Of a DNA stretch of 64,000 nt, positions 30,710 to 43,511 are shown piece after piece (within the stretch, counting starts at the first letter, position 1; each line of letters begins with the position of its first letter). Source of the DNA: Hydrogenophaga borbori (GTDB lineage: Bacteria; Pseudomonadota; Gammaproteobacteria; Burkholderiales; Burkholderiaceae_C). A program made the translations under genes and the position numbers. The notes under the pieces are model-generated. The model made no database searches and was not told where the DNA came from. It saw only the letters and a program-made list of their open reading frames with translations. The stretch is taken from contig NZ_QVLS01000001.1 of assembly GCF_003417535.1 (NCBI RefSeq), forward strand, positions 310,001 to 374,000, written 5' to 3'.

Positions 30710-33700
30710 GTGCGCCTCAATTCCATCAAGCTTTCCGGCTTCAAGTCCTTCGCCGAACCCACCAACTTCATGCTGCCCGGCCAACTCGTGGGCGTGGTGG
30801 GTCCCAACGGCTGCGGCAAGTCCAACATCATGGACGCGGTGCGCTGGGTGCTGGGCGAATCCAAGGCCTCCGAGCTGCGTGGCGAGTCCATGCAGGACGT
30901 GATCTTCAACGGCACCACCAGCCGCAAGCAGGCCAGCCGCGCCAGCGTGGAGCTGGTGTTCGACAACAGCGACCACCGCGCTGGCGGCCAATGGGGCCAG
31001 TTCACCGAGATCGCCGTCAAGCGCGTGCTGACGCGCGACGGCACCAGCAGCTACTACATCAACAACCAGCCCGTGCGCCGGCGCGACGTGCAGGACGTGT
31101 TCCTGGGCACGGGCCTGGGTCCGCGCGCCTACGCCATCATCGGCCAGGGCACCATCAGCCGCATCATCGAGAGCAAGCCCGAGGAGCTGCGCCTGTTCCT
31201 GGAGGAGGCCGCGGGTGTCTCCAAGTACAAGGAGCGCCGCCGCGAGACCGCGCACCGCCTGGCCGATACGCGCGAGAACCTGACGCGGGTGGAAGACATC
31301 CTGCGCGAACTCAACGCCAACCTCGACAAGCTGGAGAAGCAGGCCGAGGTGGCGGCCCAGTACCACGCGCTGAACGCCAGCGCCACGCTCAAGCAGCACC
31401 AGCTGTGGTTCCTCAAGCGCGCCGACGCCGAGGCCGAGCAGGCCCGCGTGCAGAAGGACGCCGCCCAGGCCGCGACCGACCTGGAGTCGCGCACCGCCGA
31501 CCTGCGCCGCGTGGAAAGCGAGCTGGAGACCATTCGCCAGGCCCACTACGCGGCGGGCGACCAGGTGAACCAGGCGCAGGGCAAGCTCTACGAGGCCAGT
31601 GCCGAGGTCGGCAAGCTGGAGGCCGAGATCCGCTTCGTGGTGGAAGGCCGCCAGCGCGTGGAGCAGCGCCTGGCGCAGCTGAAGGAGCAGATCGCCTCCT
31701 GGTCCACGCGCAGCCAGGACGCCGCCGTGGAGCTGGAGCAACTGGCCGAGAACATCGTCGGTGCCGAAGAGCAGTCCGTGGTGCTGGCCGCCCAGGGCGA
31801 GGAGCAGGCCGGCGCGCTGCCCGCGCTGGACGACGCGCTGCGCGCCGCCCAGGCCCGTTCCGCCGAGCAGCGCACGGCGGTCAACCAGGTGCAGCAGCAG
31901 ATCCAGGTGCTGGCGGCCGAGCAGCGCAGCATCGAAGAACAGACGCGCGGCTTGAGCCAGCGCCGCGAGCGCCTGGCCGCCGACAGGAACGCCCTGGCCG
32001 CGCCCGACGAGGCGCGCGTCAGCGCGGCCCAGCAGGCCATGGCCACGGCCCAGGTCCTGGCCGAGGAAACCGACGCCCGCCTGCACGAGCTGCAGGACAG
32101 CGTGCCCCAGCTCGACGACGCGCGCCGCCAGGCGCAGGCGGCGGTGAACGCCGAATCCGCGAAACAGGCCGACCTGAGCGCGCGCCTGGAGGCCCTGAAG
32201 GCCTTGCAGGAAAAGGTGCGCACCGACGGCAAGCTCAAGCCCTGGCTGAGCAAGCACGGGCTCGACGGCCTGCAGGGGCTGTGGAGCCGCATCCACGTGG
32301 AGGCGGGCTGGGAGAACGCCCTGGAGGCCGCCCTGCGCGAGCGCCTGGGCGCGCTGGAGGTGTCGCGCCTGGAGATGGTGCGCGCCTTCGCCAGCGACGC
32401 GCCGCCCACCCGGCTGGCCTTCTACCAGCCCCCGCCGGCCGGCGCCACGAACGAGGGCAACGGCGCGCTCAAGCCCCTGGCCAGCTGGCTGCGCCTGAAC
32501 GACGCCGCCCAGCAGGCGCTGCTGGGCGACTGGCTGCGCGGCTGCTACAGCGCCGCCACGCTGGACGAGGCCCTGGCCCTGCGCGGCCAGTTGCAGCCCG
32601 GCGAGACCCTCTATGTCGCCAGCGGCCACGCCGTCAGCGCCCACAGCGTGAGCTTCTATGCGCCCGACAACGAGCAGGCCGGCCTGCTGGCGCGCGCGCA
32701 GGAGATCGAGAACCTGGACAAGCAGCTCAAGGCCCAGGCCCTGATCGCCGAGCAGGCGCGCTCGGCCCTGGTGCGCGCCGACGCCGCCTTCACCGACGCC
32801 TCGCAGCGCCTGGTGGTGGCGCGCCGCGAGGCCGCCGAGGCGCAGAGCCGCTCGCACGAGCTGCAGGTGGAGGCGATGCGCCTGACCCAGCAGGCCGAGC
32901 AGACGCGCGCGCGCAGCGAGCAGATCAACGCCGACCTCGCCGAGGTCGACGCCCAGCTCGAAGCCCTGCAGGAGCGCCGCGTGACCGCCGAGGCGCGCTT
33001 CGAGGAACTGGACATGCAACTGGCCGACAGCCAGGAGCGCCACGCCCAGCTCGACGACGCCGTGATCGAGGCCGAGCGCAAGCTCAGCCACGCGCGCGAG
33101 CAGCAGCGCGCGCTGGAGCGCCAGGCGCAGGAGGCCACCTTCTCGCTGCGCAGCCTGCAGGCGCGCCAGGCCGAGCTGCAGCGCTCCATCGACACCGCCG
33201 GCCAGCAGGAACAGTCGCTGGCCGACGAGCAGCGGCGCGCGCAGGACGAGCTCTCGCGCCTGACCGACGCCGCCGCGCAGGCCGGCCTGCAGTCCGCGCT
33301 GGCCGCCAAGACCGAGCGCGAACAGGCCCTGGCCGCGCTGCGCAGCCAGTACGACGACCTCACCATGAAGCTGCGCGCCAGCGACGAGCGCCGCCTGCAG
33401 TTGGAGCGCGAGCTGGAGCCGCTGCGCAGCCGCATCACCGACTTCCAGCTCAAGGAGCAGGCCGCGCGCCTGGGCGTGGAGCAGTACAGCCAGATGCTCG
33501 ACGAGGCCGAGGCCGACCGCGCGGCCATCGCGCAAAGCATCACCGAAGGCAATGTGCGCCTGGCCGGCCTGCAGGGCGAAATCGACCGCTTGCACCGCGA
33601 CATCCAGGCCCTGGGCGCGGTCAACCTGGCCGCGCTGGACGAACTCACCGCCGCGCGCGAGCGCAAGACCTTCCTGGACGCGCAGACCGCCGACCTGAAC

Positions 33701-34228
33701 GAAGCCATCACCACGCTGGAAGACGCGATCAAGAAGATCGACAACGAAACGCGCGAACTGCTGGGCTCCACCTTCGAGACCGTCAACGCGCACTTCGGCC
33801 GCATGTTCCCCGAGCTGTTCGGCGGCGGCAACGCCAAACTCATGATGACCGGCGAAGAGATCCTGGACGCCGGCGTGCAAGTGATGGCCCAGCCGCCCGG
33901 CAAGAAGAACCAGACCATTCACCTGCTGTCCGGCGGCGAGAAAGCGCTCACCGCCATTGCCCTGGTGTTCGCCATCTTCCAGCTCAACCCCGCGCCGTTC
34001 TGCCTGCTCGACGAGGTGGACGCACCGCTGGACGACGCCAACACCGAGCGCTACGCCAAGCTGGTGAGCGCCATGGCCAAGGAGACGCAGTTCCTCTTCA
34101 TCAGCCACAACAAGATCGCGATGGAGATGGCCCAGCAGCTCATCGGCGTGACCATGCAGGAGCAGGGTGTCTCGCGCATCGTGGCGGTGGACATGGAGTC
34201 GGCCGCCGGGATGATGGAAGCCACTTGA
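30710..34228 (+). CDS. smc: Chromosome segregation protein SMC
   Basis: A 1172-residue SMC ATPase that organises and segregates the chromosome. The N-terminal head has Walker A GPNGCGKSN (residues 32-40), followed by a long coiled coil, the hinge (about residues 500-640), a returning coiled coil and the C-terminal head with LLSGGEKALTAIALVFAIF and Walker B PFCLLDEVDAPLDDAN. The start is a GTG (VRLNSIKLSGFKSF). scpA and scpB are not in the window. It is followed by zipA after 13 bases. Confidence 0.97.
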   Translation: MRLNSIKLSGFKSFAEPTNFMLPGQLVGVVGPNGCGKSNIMDAVRWVLGESKASELRGESMQDVIFNGTTSRKQASRASVELVFDNSDHRAGGQWGQFTEIAVKRVLTRDGTSSYYINNQPVRRRDVQDVFLGTGLGPRAYAIIGQGTISRIIESKPEELRLFLEEAAGVSKYKERRRETAHRLADTRENLTRVEDILRELNANLDKLEKQAEVAAQYHALNASATLKQHQLWFLKRADAEAEQARVQKDAAQAATDLESRTADLRRVESELETIRQAHYAAGDQVNQAQGKLYEASAEVGKLEAEIRFVVEGRQRVEQRLAQLKEQIASWSTRSQDAAVELEQLAENIVGAEEQSVVLAAQGEEQAGALPALDDALRAAQARSAEQRTAVNQVQQQIQVLAAEQRSIEEQTRGLSQRRERLAADRNALAAPDEARVSAAQQAMATAQVLAEETDARLHELQDSVPQLDDARRQAQAAVNAESAKQADLSARLEALKALQEKVRTDGKLKPWLSKHGLDGLQGLWSRIHVEAGWENALEAALRERLGALEVSRLEMVRAFASDAPPTRLAFYQPPPAGATNEGNGALKPLASWLRLNDAAQQALLGDWLRGCYSAATLDEALALRGQLQPGETLYVASGHAVSAHSVSFYAPDNEQAGLLARAQEIENLDKQLKAQALIAEQARSALVRADAAFTDASQRLVVARREAAEAQSRSHELQVEAMRLTQQAEQTRARSEQINADLAEVDAQLEALQERRVTAEARFEELDMQLADSQERHAQLDDAVIEAERKLSHAREQQRALERQAQEATFSLRSLQARQAELQRSIDTAGQQEQSLADEQRRAQDELSRLTDAAAQAGLQSALAAKTEREQALAALRSQYDDLTMKLRASDERRLQLERELEPLRSRITDFQLKEQAARLGVEQYSQMLDEAEADRAAIAQSITEGNVRLAGLQGEIDRLHRDIQALGAVNLAALDELTAARERKTFLDAQTADLNEAITTLEDAIKKIDNETRELLGSTFETVNAHFGRMFPELFGGGNAKLMMTGEEILDAGVQVMAQPPGKKNQTIHLLSGGEKALTAIALVFAIFQLNPAPFCLLDEVDAPLDDANTERYAKLVSAMAKETQFLFISHNKIAMEMAQQLIGVTMQEQGVSRIVAVDMESAAGMMEAT

Positions 34229-34241
34229 GGAGCCCCGTGCC

Positions 34242-37805
<3,564 letters not shown>

Positions 37806-37883
37806 GGCGTCGTTCCGTGGGGTCGATCGGCGGACCTTCGCCCATGGCGCCGCCCGCGTCAAGCCGCGGCGGTCCTCGGCGCT

Positions 37884-39578
37884 TCAGGGGCCCGCCAGGC
37901 GCCAACTCAGCGTGAGGCCGGCGCGCCAGCGCTTGCGGGGGTTGTCCAGCGGTGTGTCGCCCGTGGGCTTGGACGCGCTGATGTCCACGCTGTAGCGCTG
38001 GTGGTCGCTCAGGCGCAGGCCCAGGCTCACCGAACGCAGCGTCTGCGGCAGGGGCGTGCCCTGGTCGGCATAGACGCGCGCGGCCTCCCACAGCAGGTAG
38101 GGCTGCCATTGCCGTAGCCAGGCGCCGTCCATGGTGAAGGCCTTGTTGAGCTCCAGGCCCAGGCCCCAGCCCGAATCGCCCACCGCTTCGCCGCTGGCGT
38201 AGCCGCGCCCGAAGCGGCCACCGCCGAACGAGGTTTTTTCGCTGCTGGGCAGCGGGTCCGCGCTGGCTTGCAGCGCCAGGGACACCACCGTGCCGAAGCC
38301 ATTGGCGAAGCGGTTGGCCTGCGAGGCCTCGGCCTGCAGCCGCGTGAAGCCCAGCTCGATCGGGCTGGGGCCCGACAGGCCGGGCAGGTTGCTGAGCAGG
38401 CCGGCGCGCGCGCCCAGGCCCTTGAGGCCGTGCGACAGCGTGAGGCTGGCCTGGCGGCTGCGCTCGGGCAGCTGGCTCGCATAGGCCATCTGCCCTTGCA
38501 GCACGCGCACGCGCGAATCGTCGGTGAGGTAAGCCCCATTGGCGGGGTTGCTCGTGGTGTCCTGCGTGTCCACGCCGTACAGGCCGAGGCCGATCGTGAG
38601 GCTGGCACTGCGCGACAGCCGCAGCGGGTAGCTCGCGCCGATCTCGGCGCGCCGCACGCGGGTCTCGCGCGGCAAGGGCCCTTCGATGCCGAGCTGTTCG
38701 TTCGGGTCGCCGCGGTAGCGCGACAGCGTGCCCTTGAGGGACCAGCCCTGGCCGCCGACGAACTGCAGGTAGTGCAGGGCGTTGTAGTGGTCGTGGCGGG
38801 CCGATGACACCAGCGTGGACGCACCGATCTGGCTGCCCGGGGCCAGCAGGTCGTTCACCGAGCCCGTGAGCACCGCGCGCGGGTGCGGTTGGCGCGCCTC
38901 CAGGCCCACGGCCAGGTCGTAGGGCTTGCGCCGCACCTTGAGCGTGAGCGTGCTCGCGCCGTCGGTGCTGGTGGGCAGGCGCACCTCGGCTTGCAGCGTG
39001 ATGCCGGGCAGGCGGCCCAGCAGCTCGGTGACGCGCTCGAAGGTCTCGCGGCGCAGGGGCTTGTCGGCGCGCAGCCGCTCGGCGATCTCGCGCAGCTTGG
39101 GCTCGGCGCGCCCCGCGTCGCCTTCGAGGCGCACGTCCTGCACGTGGCCTTCCACCGCCACCACGCGCACCACGCCGTCGCGGAAGTCCTGCGCCGGCAC
39201 GAAAAAGAACGACAGCGCGTAGCCGCGCCGCTGATAAATGGCCGTGGCGCGTTGGCTGGTTTCGATCAGTTGCGCCACGGTGATGGGCTGCCCGGCCAGC
39301 GGCGCGAAAAGCGCGGCCACCTCGTCGAAGGGCAGGGACCGGACGCCTTCGATGCTGAAGCGGCGCGGCGTCAGTCCGCGGTTCAGGATGTCGGCGCCCG
39401 GCGGGGCCGGGGGCTTGACGTCGATCCGCACCTCCGCGTCCGGCGGCGTGGGCCGTTGCGGGCGCGGCAAGCTGTCGAGGGGGTTGCCCAGGGGCGCGGC
39501 GCTCTGCGCGCCCGCGCCCGTGGCGGCCCACCCCGTCAGCCAGGCCAGCAGAAGCCGTCGGGCGTGTGGCCGGGGCAT
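37884..39578 (-). CDS. TpsB / ShlB-FhaC-HecB-family outer-membrane translocator
   Basis: A 564-residue two-partner-secretion pore of the Omp85 superfamily. After a signal peptide there is a Pro-rich stretch, then a POTRA domain (FSIEGVRSLPFDEVAALFAPLAGQPITVAQL), a second POTRA region and a C-terminal 16-strand barrel. The conserved loop-6 RGY is present (FGGGRFGRGYAS, near residue 457), so the barrel looks intact. Such proteins export a large TpsA substrate (haemagglutinin or haemolysin) with an N-terminal TPS domain. None is adjacent; the gene 12 bases upstream codes for a repeat lipoprotein instead. Confidence 0.9.
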   Translation of the reverse strand: MPRPHARRLLLAWLTGWAATGAGAQSAAPLGNPLDSLPRPQRPTPPDAEVRIDVKPPAPPGADILNRGLTPRRFSIEGVRSLPFDEVAALFAPLAGQPITVAQLIETSQRATAIYQRRGYALSFFFVPAQDFRDGVVRVVAVEGHVQDVRLEGDAGRAEPKLREIAERLRADKPLRRETFERVTELLGRLPGITLQAEVRLPTSTDGASTLTLKVRRKPYDLAVGLEARQPHPRAVLTGSVNDLLAPGSQIGASTLVSSARHDHYNALHYLQFVGGQGWSLKGTLSRYRGDPNEQLGIEGPLPRETRVRRAEIGASYPLRLSRSASLTIGLGLYGVDTQDTTSNPANGAYLTDDSRVRVLQGQMAYASQLPERSRQASLTLSHGLKGLGARAGLLSNLPGLSGPSPIELGFTRLQAEASQANRFANGFGTVVSLALQASADPLPSSEKTSFGGGRFGRGYASGEAVGDSGWGLGLELNKAFTMDGAWLRQWQPYLLWEAARVYADQGTPLPQTLRSVSLGLRLSDHQRYSVDISASKPTGDTPLDNPRKRWRAGLTLSWRLAGP

Positions 39579-39590
39579 GCGGCGTCTGCC

Positions 39591-40922
39591 TCAGCGACCG
39601 AGCAGGCCACCCACGGTGTTGAGCACGGGCGCCAGCGCACCGCCGGTGCCTCCCGTGCTGCCCGTGAGGCTGCCCACGGTGTTGGTCACCGGCGCCAGCA
39701 CACCACCGGTTCCGCCTGTGAGGGTGGTCACCGTGTTCGTCACCGGTGCCAGCACGCCACCTGTGCCGCTGGTGCCGCCCAGGGCCGTGCCCAGGCCGCT
39801 CACCAGATCGCCGGTGGGGGTGACCACCTGGCCCAGGCTGTTCGTCAGGGGCTGCGAGCCGTCGCCCTGCAAACCGGTGCCGAGTGACTGCGTCGCATCG
39901 CCCACGTCCACCACCAGGTTGCCAATGGGCGTGTCGAGGTCGGTGCTGTCGTTCACGCGGCCCGCCAGGCCGCTGGCGGCGGCGGTGATGGGCACGATGA
40001 GTGTGCTGACGCCACTGCCCACCCGCTCGACCGGGTTGTCGCCGGGCGCCGAAGGATCGTCCACCGCCTGGCCCACGTGGCCCGCGGTGCGCGTGGTGTT
40101 GCCGAGGATGCTGTTTCCCTCCGGCGACAAGGGCAGTTGCGCGTTCCGTTCGCTCAGCACGCGGGTGGCCGGGTTGAGCACGCCATCGCCCAGTGCCGCG
40201 CCCAGACCCGTGCCCTGGCCCACGGCCTGGGTGGCGCTCACGGCGGTGTTCGCCGCGCCTTCCAGCGCGGGGGTGGTGCGCTCCAGCAACTGACCTGCTG
40301 AGCCACGGGTCGTCTGCGTTTCCACGCCCTGGCCCGCGCGGCGCACCAACTGGCCCGCCCGGTCCACCTGCTGGCTCGCGGGGTCGCTCAGGGGACTCAG
40401 GGCGGCGGTGGCTGGGTTCTGGCCCAGGCCGCGCACCGCGTCGCCCGCGCTGGACACCGCTTGGCCCGTCTGGCCCACGGCACCGCCGACGCCCGCGGCC
40501 GTGATGCCGAGCGGGTTGTCCACGGTGCCCAGCTGGCCGAGGCCATTGGACAGGGCGCCGCCCAGCGCGCCCACCGCGCCACCGGTGTGGGCGACCACGC
40601 CATCGACGCCTTGGGCGGAGGCATTGCCGACCACGGGCGCCAGCGCGCCGGACAGCGGGCCGCCCAGGCCCGAGACGGCCCGCCCGGCGTCGGTTATGGT
40701 GTTGCCTTGCTCGCGGACCACCCCGGCCAATGGTGAGGTGGCGCTGGCCGGGGTGTCCGACCCGCCGCCCGAGCCCCCGCCGCCGGAGGCCACGCCGCCG
40801 CCACTGCCCGCCGAATTGAGCGAGCCGGTGCCCGAACAGCCCCCCAAGGCCAGCAATGCGACGGTCAATGCGGTCAGCCCGGCGCGGGATGGGAAACGTG
40901 AACCTTGTTGAGTCCTGCTCAT
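39591..40922 (-). CDS. Collagen-like/Gly-Ala-Val-rich repeat lipoprotein
   Basis: A 443-residue protein with a lipoprotein signal (lipobox LGGC, Cys29) after a basic N-terminus and a strong AGGAGG site five bases before the ATG at 40922. The mature part begins with Gly/Ser-rich linker and continues as degenerate repeats rich in Gly, Ala, Val, Thr, Asn and Asp. It has no lysine, no aromatic Trp or Tyr, and only the lipobox Cys. Three near-identical units of the form GG-LAPV-NTV-LTG stand at the C-terminus. Automated annotation often calls such proteins collagen-like, but no G-x-y triplet periodicity is seen. Function unknown; it is the probable partner of TpsB directly downstream. Confidence 0.83.
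   Translation of the reverse strand: MSRTQQGSRFPSRAGLTALTVALLALGGCSGTGSLNSAGSGGGVASGGGGSGGGSDTPASATSPLAGVVREQGNTITDAGRAVSGLGGPLSGALAPVVGNASAQGVDGVVAHTGGAVGALGGALSNGLGQLGTVDNPLGITAAGVGGAVGQTGQAVSSAGDAVRGLGQNPATAALSPLSDPASQQVDRAGQLVRRAGQGVETQTTRGSAGQLLERTTPALEGAANTAVSATQAVGQGTGLGAALGDGVLNPATRVLSERNAQLPLSPEGNSILGNTTRTAGHVGQAVDDPSAPGDNPVERVGSGVSTLIVPITAAASGLAGRVNDSTDLDTPIGNLVVDVGDATQSLGTGLQGDGSQPLTNSLGQVVTPTGDLVSGLGTALGGTSGTGGVLAPVTNTVTTLTGGTGGVLAPVTNTVGSLTGSTGGTGGALAPVLNTVGGLLGR
39611..39780 (-). repeat. Tandem repeat at the 3' end of the repeat-lipoprotein gene
   Basis: Three imperfect units of about 50-65 bases encode three copies of GG(V/A)LAPV(T/L)NTV. Near-identity at DNA level between the two upstream units suggests recent duplication or slippage. 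Confidence 0.7.
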
Positions 40923-41369
40923 GGAATCCTCCTGGAGAAGAAATGGAACGCTTGCACATGGCTCGGGCCAAAACCCGGGGAGTCCCAAGGCTTCATCGGT
41001 GGCCCTTGCGGCTCAATTAATTGCTGGCGTCTCGCGGAATTCAATGCACCCCGGTCAGACCTGCCTTTCGCTATCGCCGACTCCCGGGGTGCAGTCTAGC
41101 CGGGCCCCGGCCCAGAAGGACGGGGGCCGTTGGAGGGGGATTTTTCTCCAATTGATGATGAAATATGGGCTGTCGAAACCTTTCGGTGCAGGGGAAACTG
41201 GATTCCTTGTTGAGAATGAAATCCTTCCGTCCTGAAATTCCAATGGTTGGCTTGGATTTAAATAATTGGCATGCTGCCGGTCATTGATTCGGATAGGCCG
41301 ACGAATTGCGCAATTCCACACACCCAGCGGGCCTCGGCCCAATGGCCTCGTTGCTTGTTCACCATCGCC
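40923..41369. other. Long, AT-richer intergenic region between lipoprotein and def
   Basis: No convincing gene; the short frames lack ribosome sites. The region is visibly richer in A and T than the genes around it. It contains the lipoprotein ribosome site (40928-40933), a CAATTAATTG palindrome (41014-41023) and a CGAAA-TTTCG inverted pair (41174-41185). It must hold the divergent promoters of the lipoprotein operon and def, but no clear -35/-10 pair could be chosen. Confidence 0.6.
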
Positions 41370-41909
41370 ATGAGCATTCACCCTATTCTGAAAATGGGCG
41401 ATCCGCGCCTGCTGCGCCACGCCCAGCCCGTCACCGCCTTCGACACGCCCGAACTGCACCGGTTGGTGGCCGACCTGAAGGACACCATGGCCGCCGCCAA
41501 CGGCGCGGGCCTGGCGGCGCCGCAGATCGGCGTCGACCTGCAGGTCGTCATCTTCGGCAGCGGCGCGCCCAACCCTCGCTACCCGGACGCGCCGGTGGTC
41601 CCGCGCACCACGCTGGTCAATCCGGTCATCACGCCCCTGGGCGACGAGCAGGAAGAGGGCTGGGAAGGCTGCCTGTCGGTGCCCGGGCTGCGCGGCGTGG
41701 TGCCGCGCTGGCGGCGCATCCGCTACCAGGGCTTCGACGAATTCGGGCAGGCGATCGTGCGCGAGGCCGAGGGCTTTCATGCGCGCGTGGTGCAGCACGA
41801 ATGCGACCACCTCTGGGGCATGCTGTACCCCATGCGGGTGCGCGACTTCCGCCGCTTCGGCTTCACCGAGGTGCTGTTCCCGGGGCTGGACGCCAGCGAC
41901 GACGACTGA
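41370..41909 (+). CDS. def: Peptide deformylase
   Basis: A 179-residue metal-dependent deformylase that removes the formyl group from new proteins. All three motifs are intact: [10 protein letters not shown] (residues 45-54), EGCLS with Cys101, and QHECDHL with His143 and His147. The usual partner fmt is not adjacent, so this may be a second deformylase gene. The start at 41370 gives the standard [15 protein letters not shown] opening. Confidence 0.96.
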   Translation: MSIHPILKMGDPRLLRHAQPVTAFDTPELHRLVADLKDTMAAANGAGLAAPQIGVDLQVVIFGSGAPNPRYPDAPVVPRTTLVNPVITPLGDEQEEGWEGCLSVPGLRGVVPRWRRIRYQGFDEFGQAIVREAEGFHARVVQHECDHLWGMLYPMRVRDFRRFGFTEVLFPGLDASDDD

Positions 41910-42050
41910 GGGCGGCCTGGGCGCGCGCAGGCGCCACCCACGGCGCAAACGCTGTTACGCCATTGAAATGATTTGAAATGTTCAGGCCTGAGCTTCGACT
42001 AGAGTCTCGGCGCCAAGAACAACACTCAGGGGGGCATCCCCTTTCGCACC

Positions 42051-43511
42051 ATGAAGCGACTGCTCGTGGCGCTGGTCGCTGGCGCCCTGCTGGGCGCGTG
42101 CAGCGTGAGCCGGCCACCGACCGAAGTACCCGTCGACCTGCCCGAGCGCTGGGTGGCGCCGCCGCTGGCGCACCAGGGCAGCGCCCAGGCCCTGGGCGAC
42201 TGGTGGGCCCGTTTCGACGACCCGGTGCTCAGCGACTGGATCGCGCGCGCCCAGCGCCACAGCCCCGACATCGCGTCCGCCCGGGCCCAGGTGTTCGCGG
42301 CGCGCGCCGCGCTGGCCGGGGCCGAGGCGCAGGGCCGCCCCCAGGCGAATGCGGTGGCCATCGCCAGCCGGGGCCGCACCGACGTGAACACGCCGCTGGG
42401 CACCACGCTGAGCGGGGGGGTACAGGCCTCCTGGGCCGTGGGCCTGTGGGGCGAGGGCCAGGGGCGCGTGGACAGCGCGCAGGCCCAGCAGGACGCCGCC
42501 GGCGCACGCTGGCACGAGGCCCGCGTGCTGGTGGCGTCCGAGGTGGCGCAGCTCTATTTCGGCCAGCGCCTGTGCCGCGAACAACTGGCCGTGGCGCTGA
42601 ACGACCGCGACTCGCGCCGCGTCACGGCCGACAGCAACGACGTGACCGAGCGCGCCGGCCTCACCGCGCCCGCCGTGGCGGCGCTGGCGCGCGCCAGCGC
42701 CGCCGAGGGCGTGGCGCGCTGGCGCAGCCAGGAGGCCCTGTGCGAGCGCCAGGTGAAGTCCATCGCCGCCATCACCGCCCAGCCCGAAGCGGACGTGCGC
42801 GCCCAGCTCGGCGGCGCGCCCGACCTCAAGGCCTGGCTCGCCTCCGGCCGGGTCGAGCGGCTGCTGGGCGTGAACGCCGTGCCGGCCGACGTGCTGCGCC
42901 AGCGCCCCGACGTGTACCGCGCCCAGCGTGAGCTGGTGGCCGCCAGCGAGGACGTGGGCGTGGCCCGCGCCGCGCTGCGCCCGGGCCTCACGCTGCAGGG
43001 CAGCGTGCTGCGCAACCACTTCTCGGGCGGCGGCCTGGACTTCACCGCCAATTCCTGGTCCATCGGCCCCATCACCCTGAGCCTGCCGCTGCTGGGGCGC
43101 GGCGCCCTGCACGCCAGCGCGGACAGCGCCCAGGCCCGCTACGAGGCCGCCGCCATGGCCTACGCGCGCACGCTGCGCCAGGCCGTGGCCGAGGTGGAGC
43201 AGTCGCTGGTCACGCTCTCGGGCCTGAGCGAGCGCCTGGCCGCCACCGAAACCGCGGTGGCCGGCTACAGCCGCTCCTTCGAAGCCACCGAAGCGCGCTA
43301 CCGCGTGGGCTTCGCCAACCTCAACGAGCTGGAAGAGGCGCGCCGCCTCAAGCTCAACGCCGACAGCAGCGCCGTGGCCCTGCAGCAGGAGCGCCTGGAC
43401 GCCTGGCTGCAGCTCTACGTCGCCCTGGGGGGCGGCTTCGATCCCGCCGCGATCCCCGCCACCTACCCCGGTGATGCCCTGAATCCCAACGCTTCGAACG
43501 ACGCCCGATGA
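42051..43511 (+). CDS. RND efflux outer-membrane factor (OprM/NodT family lipoprotein)
   Basis: A 486-residue TolC-like outer-membrane channel with a lipoprotein signal (lipobox LGAC, Cys17) and the duplicated OEP repeats; LPADVLRQRPDV-like text appears as VPADVLRQRPDVYRAQRELVAA, a family signature. It is first in the operon OMF-MFP-RND and overlaps the adaptor start (ATGA). Confidence 0.93.
   Translation: MKRLLVALVAGALLGACSVSRPPTEVPVDLPERWVAPPLAHQGSAQALGDWWARFDDPVLSDWIARAQRHSPDIASARAQVFAARAALAGAEAQGRPQANAVAIASRGRTDVNTPLGTTLSGGVQASWAVGLWGEGQGRVDSAQAQQDAAGARWHEARVLVASEVAQLYFGQRLCREQLAVALNDRDSRRVTADSNDVTERAGLTAPAVAALARASAAEGVARWRSQEALCERQVKSIAAITAQPEADVRAQLGGAPDLKAWLASGRVERLLGVNAVPADVLRQRPDVYRAQRELVAASEDVGVARAALRPGLTLQGSVLRNHFSGGGLDFTANSWSIGPITLSLPLLGRGALHASADSAQARYEAAAMAYARTLRQAVAEVEQSLVTLSGLSERLAATETAVAGYSRSFEATEARYRVGFANLNELEEARRLKLNADSSAVALQQERLDAWLQLYVALGGGFDPAAIPATYPGDALNPNASNDAR

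Noticed and set aside
39591-40922. True collagen-like triple helix in the repeat lipoprotein
   Set aside because: Glycine is frequent but not at every third position, so a collagen helix is not supported.
40921-41235. Possible small gene of 104 codons in the AT-richer region
   Set aside because: No ribosome site, start overlaps the lipoprotein start, and no recognisable protein pattern.
41255-41290. Sigma-54-type promoter upstream of def
   Set aside because: A TTGGCATG resembles the -24 element, but the GC at the required -12 spacing is missing.
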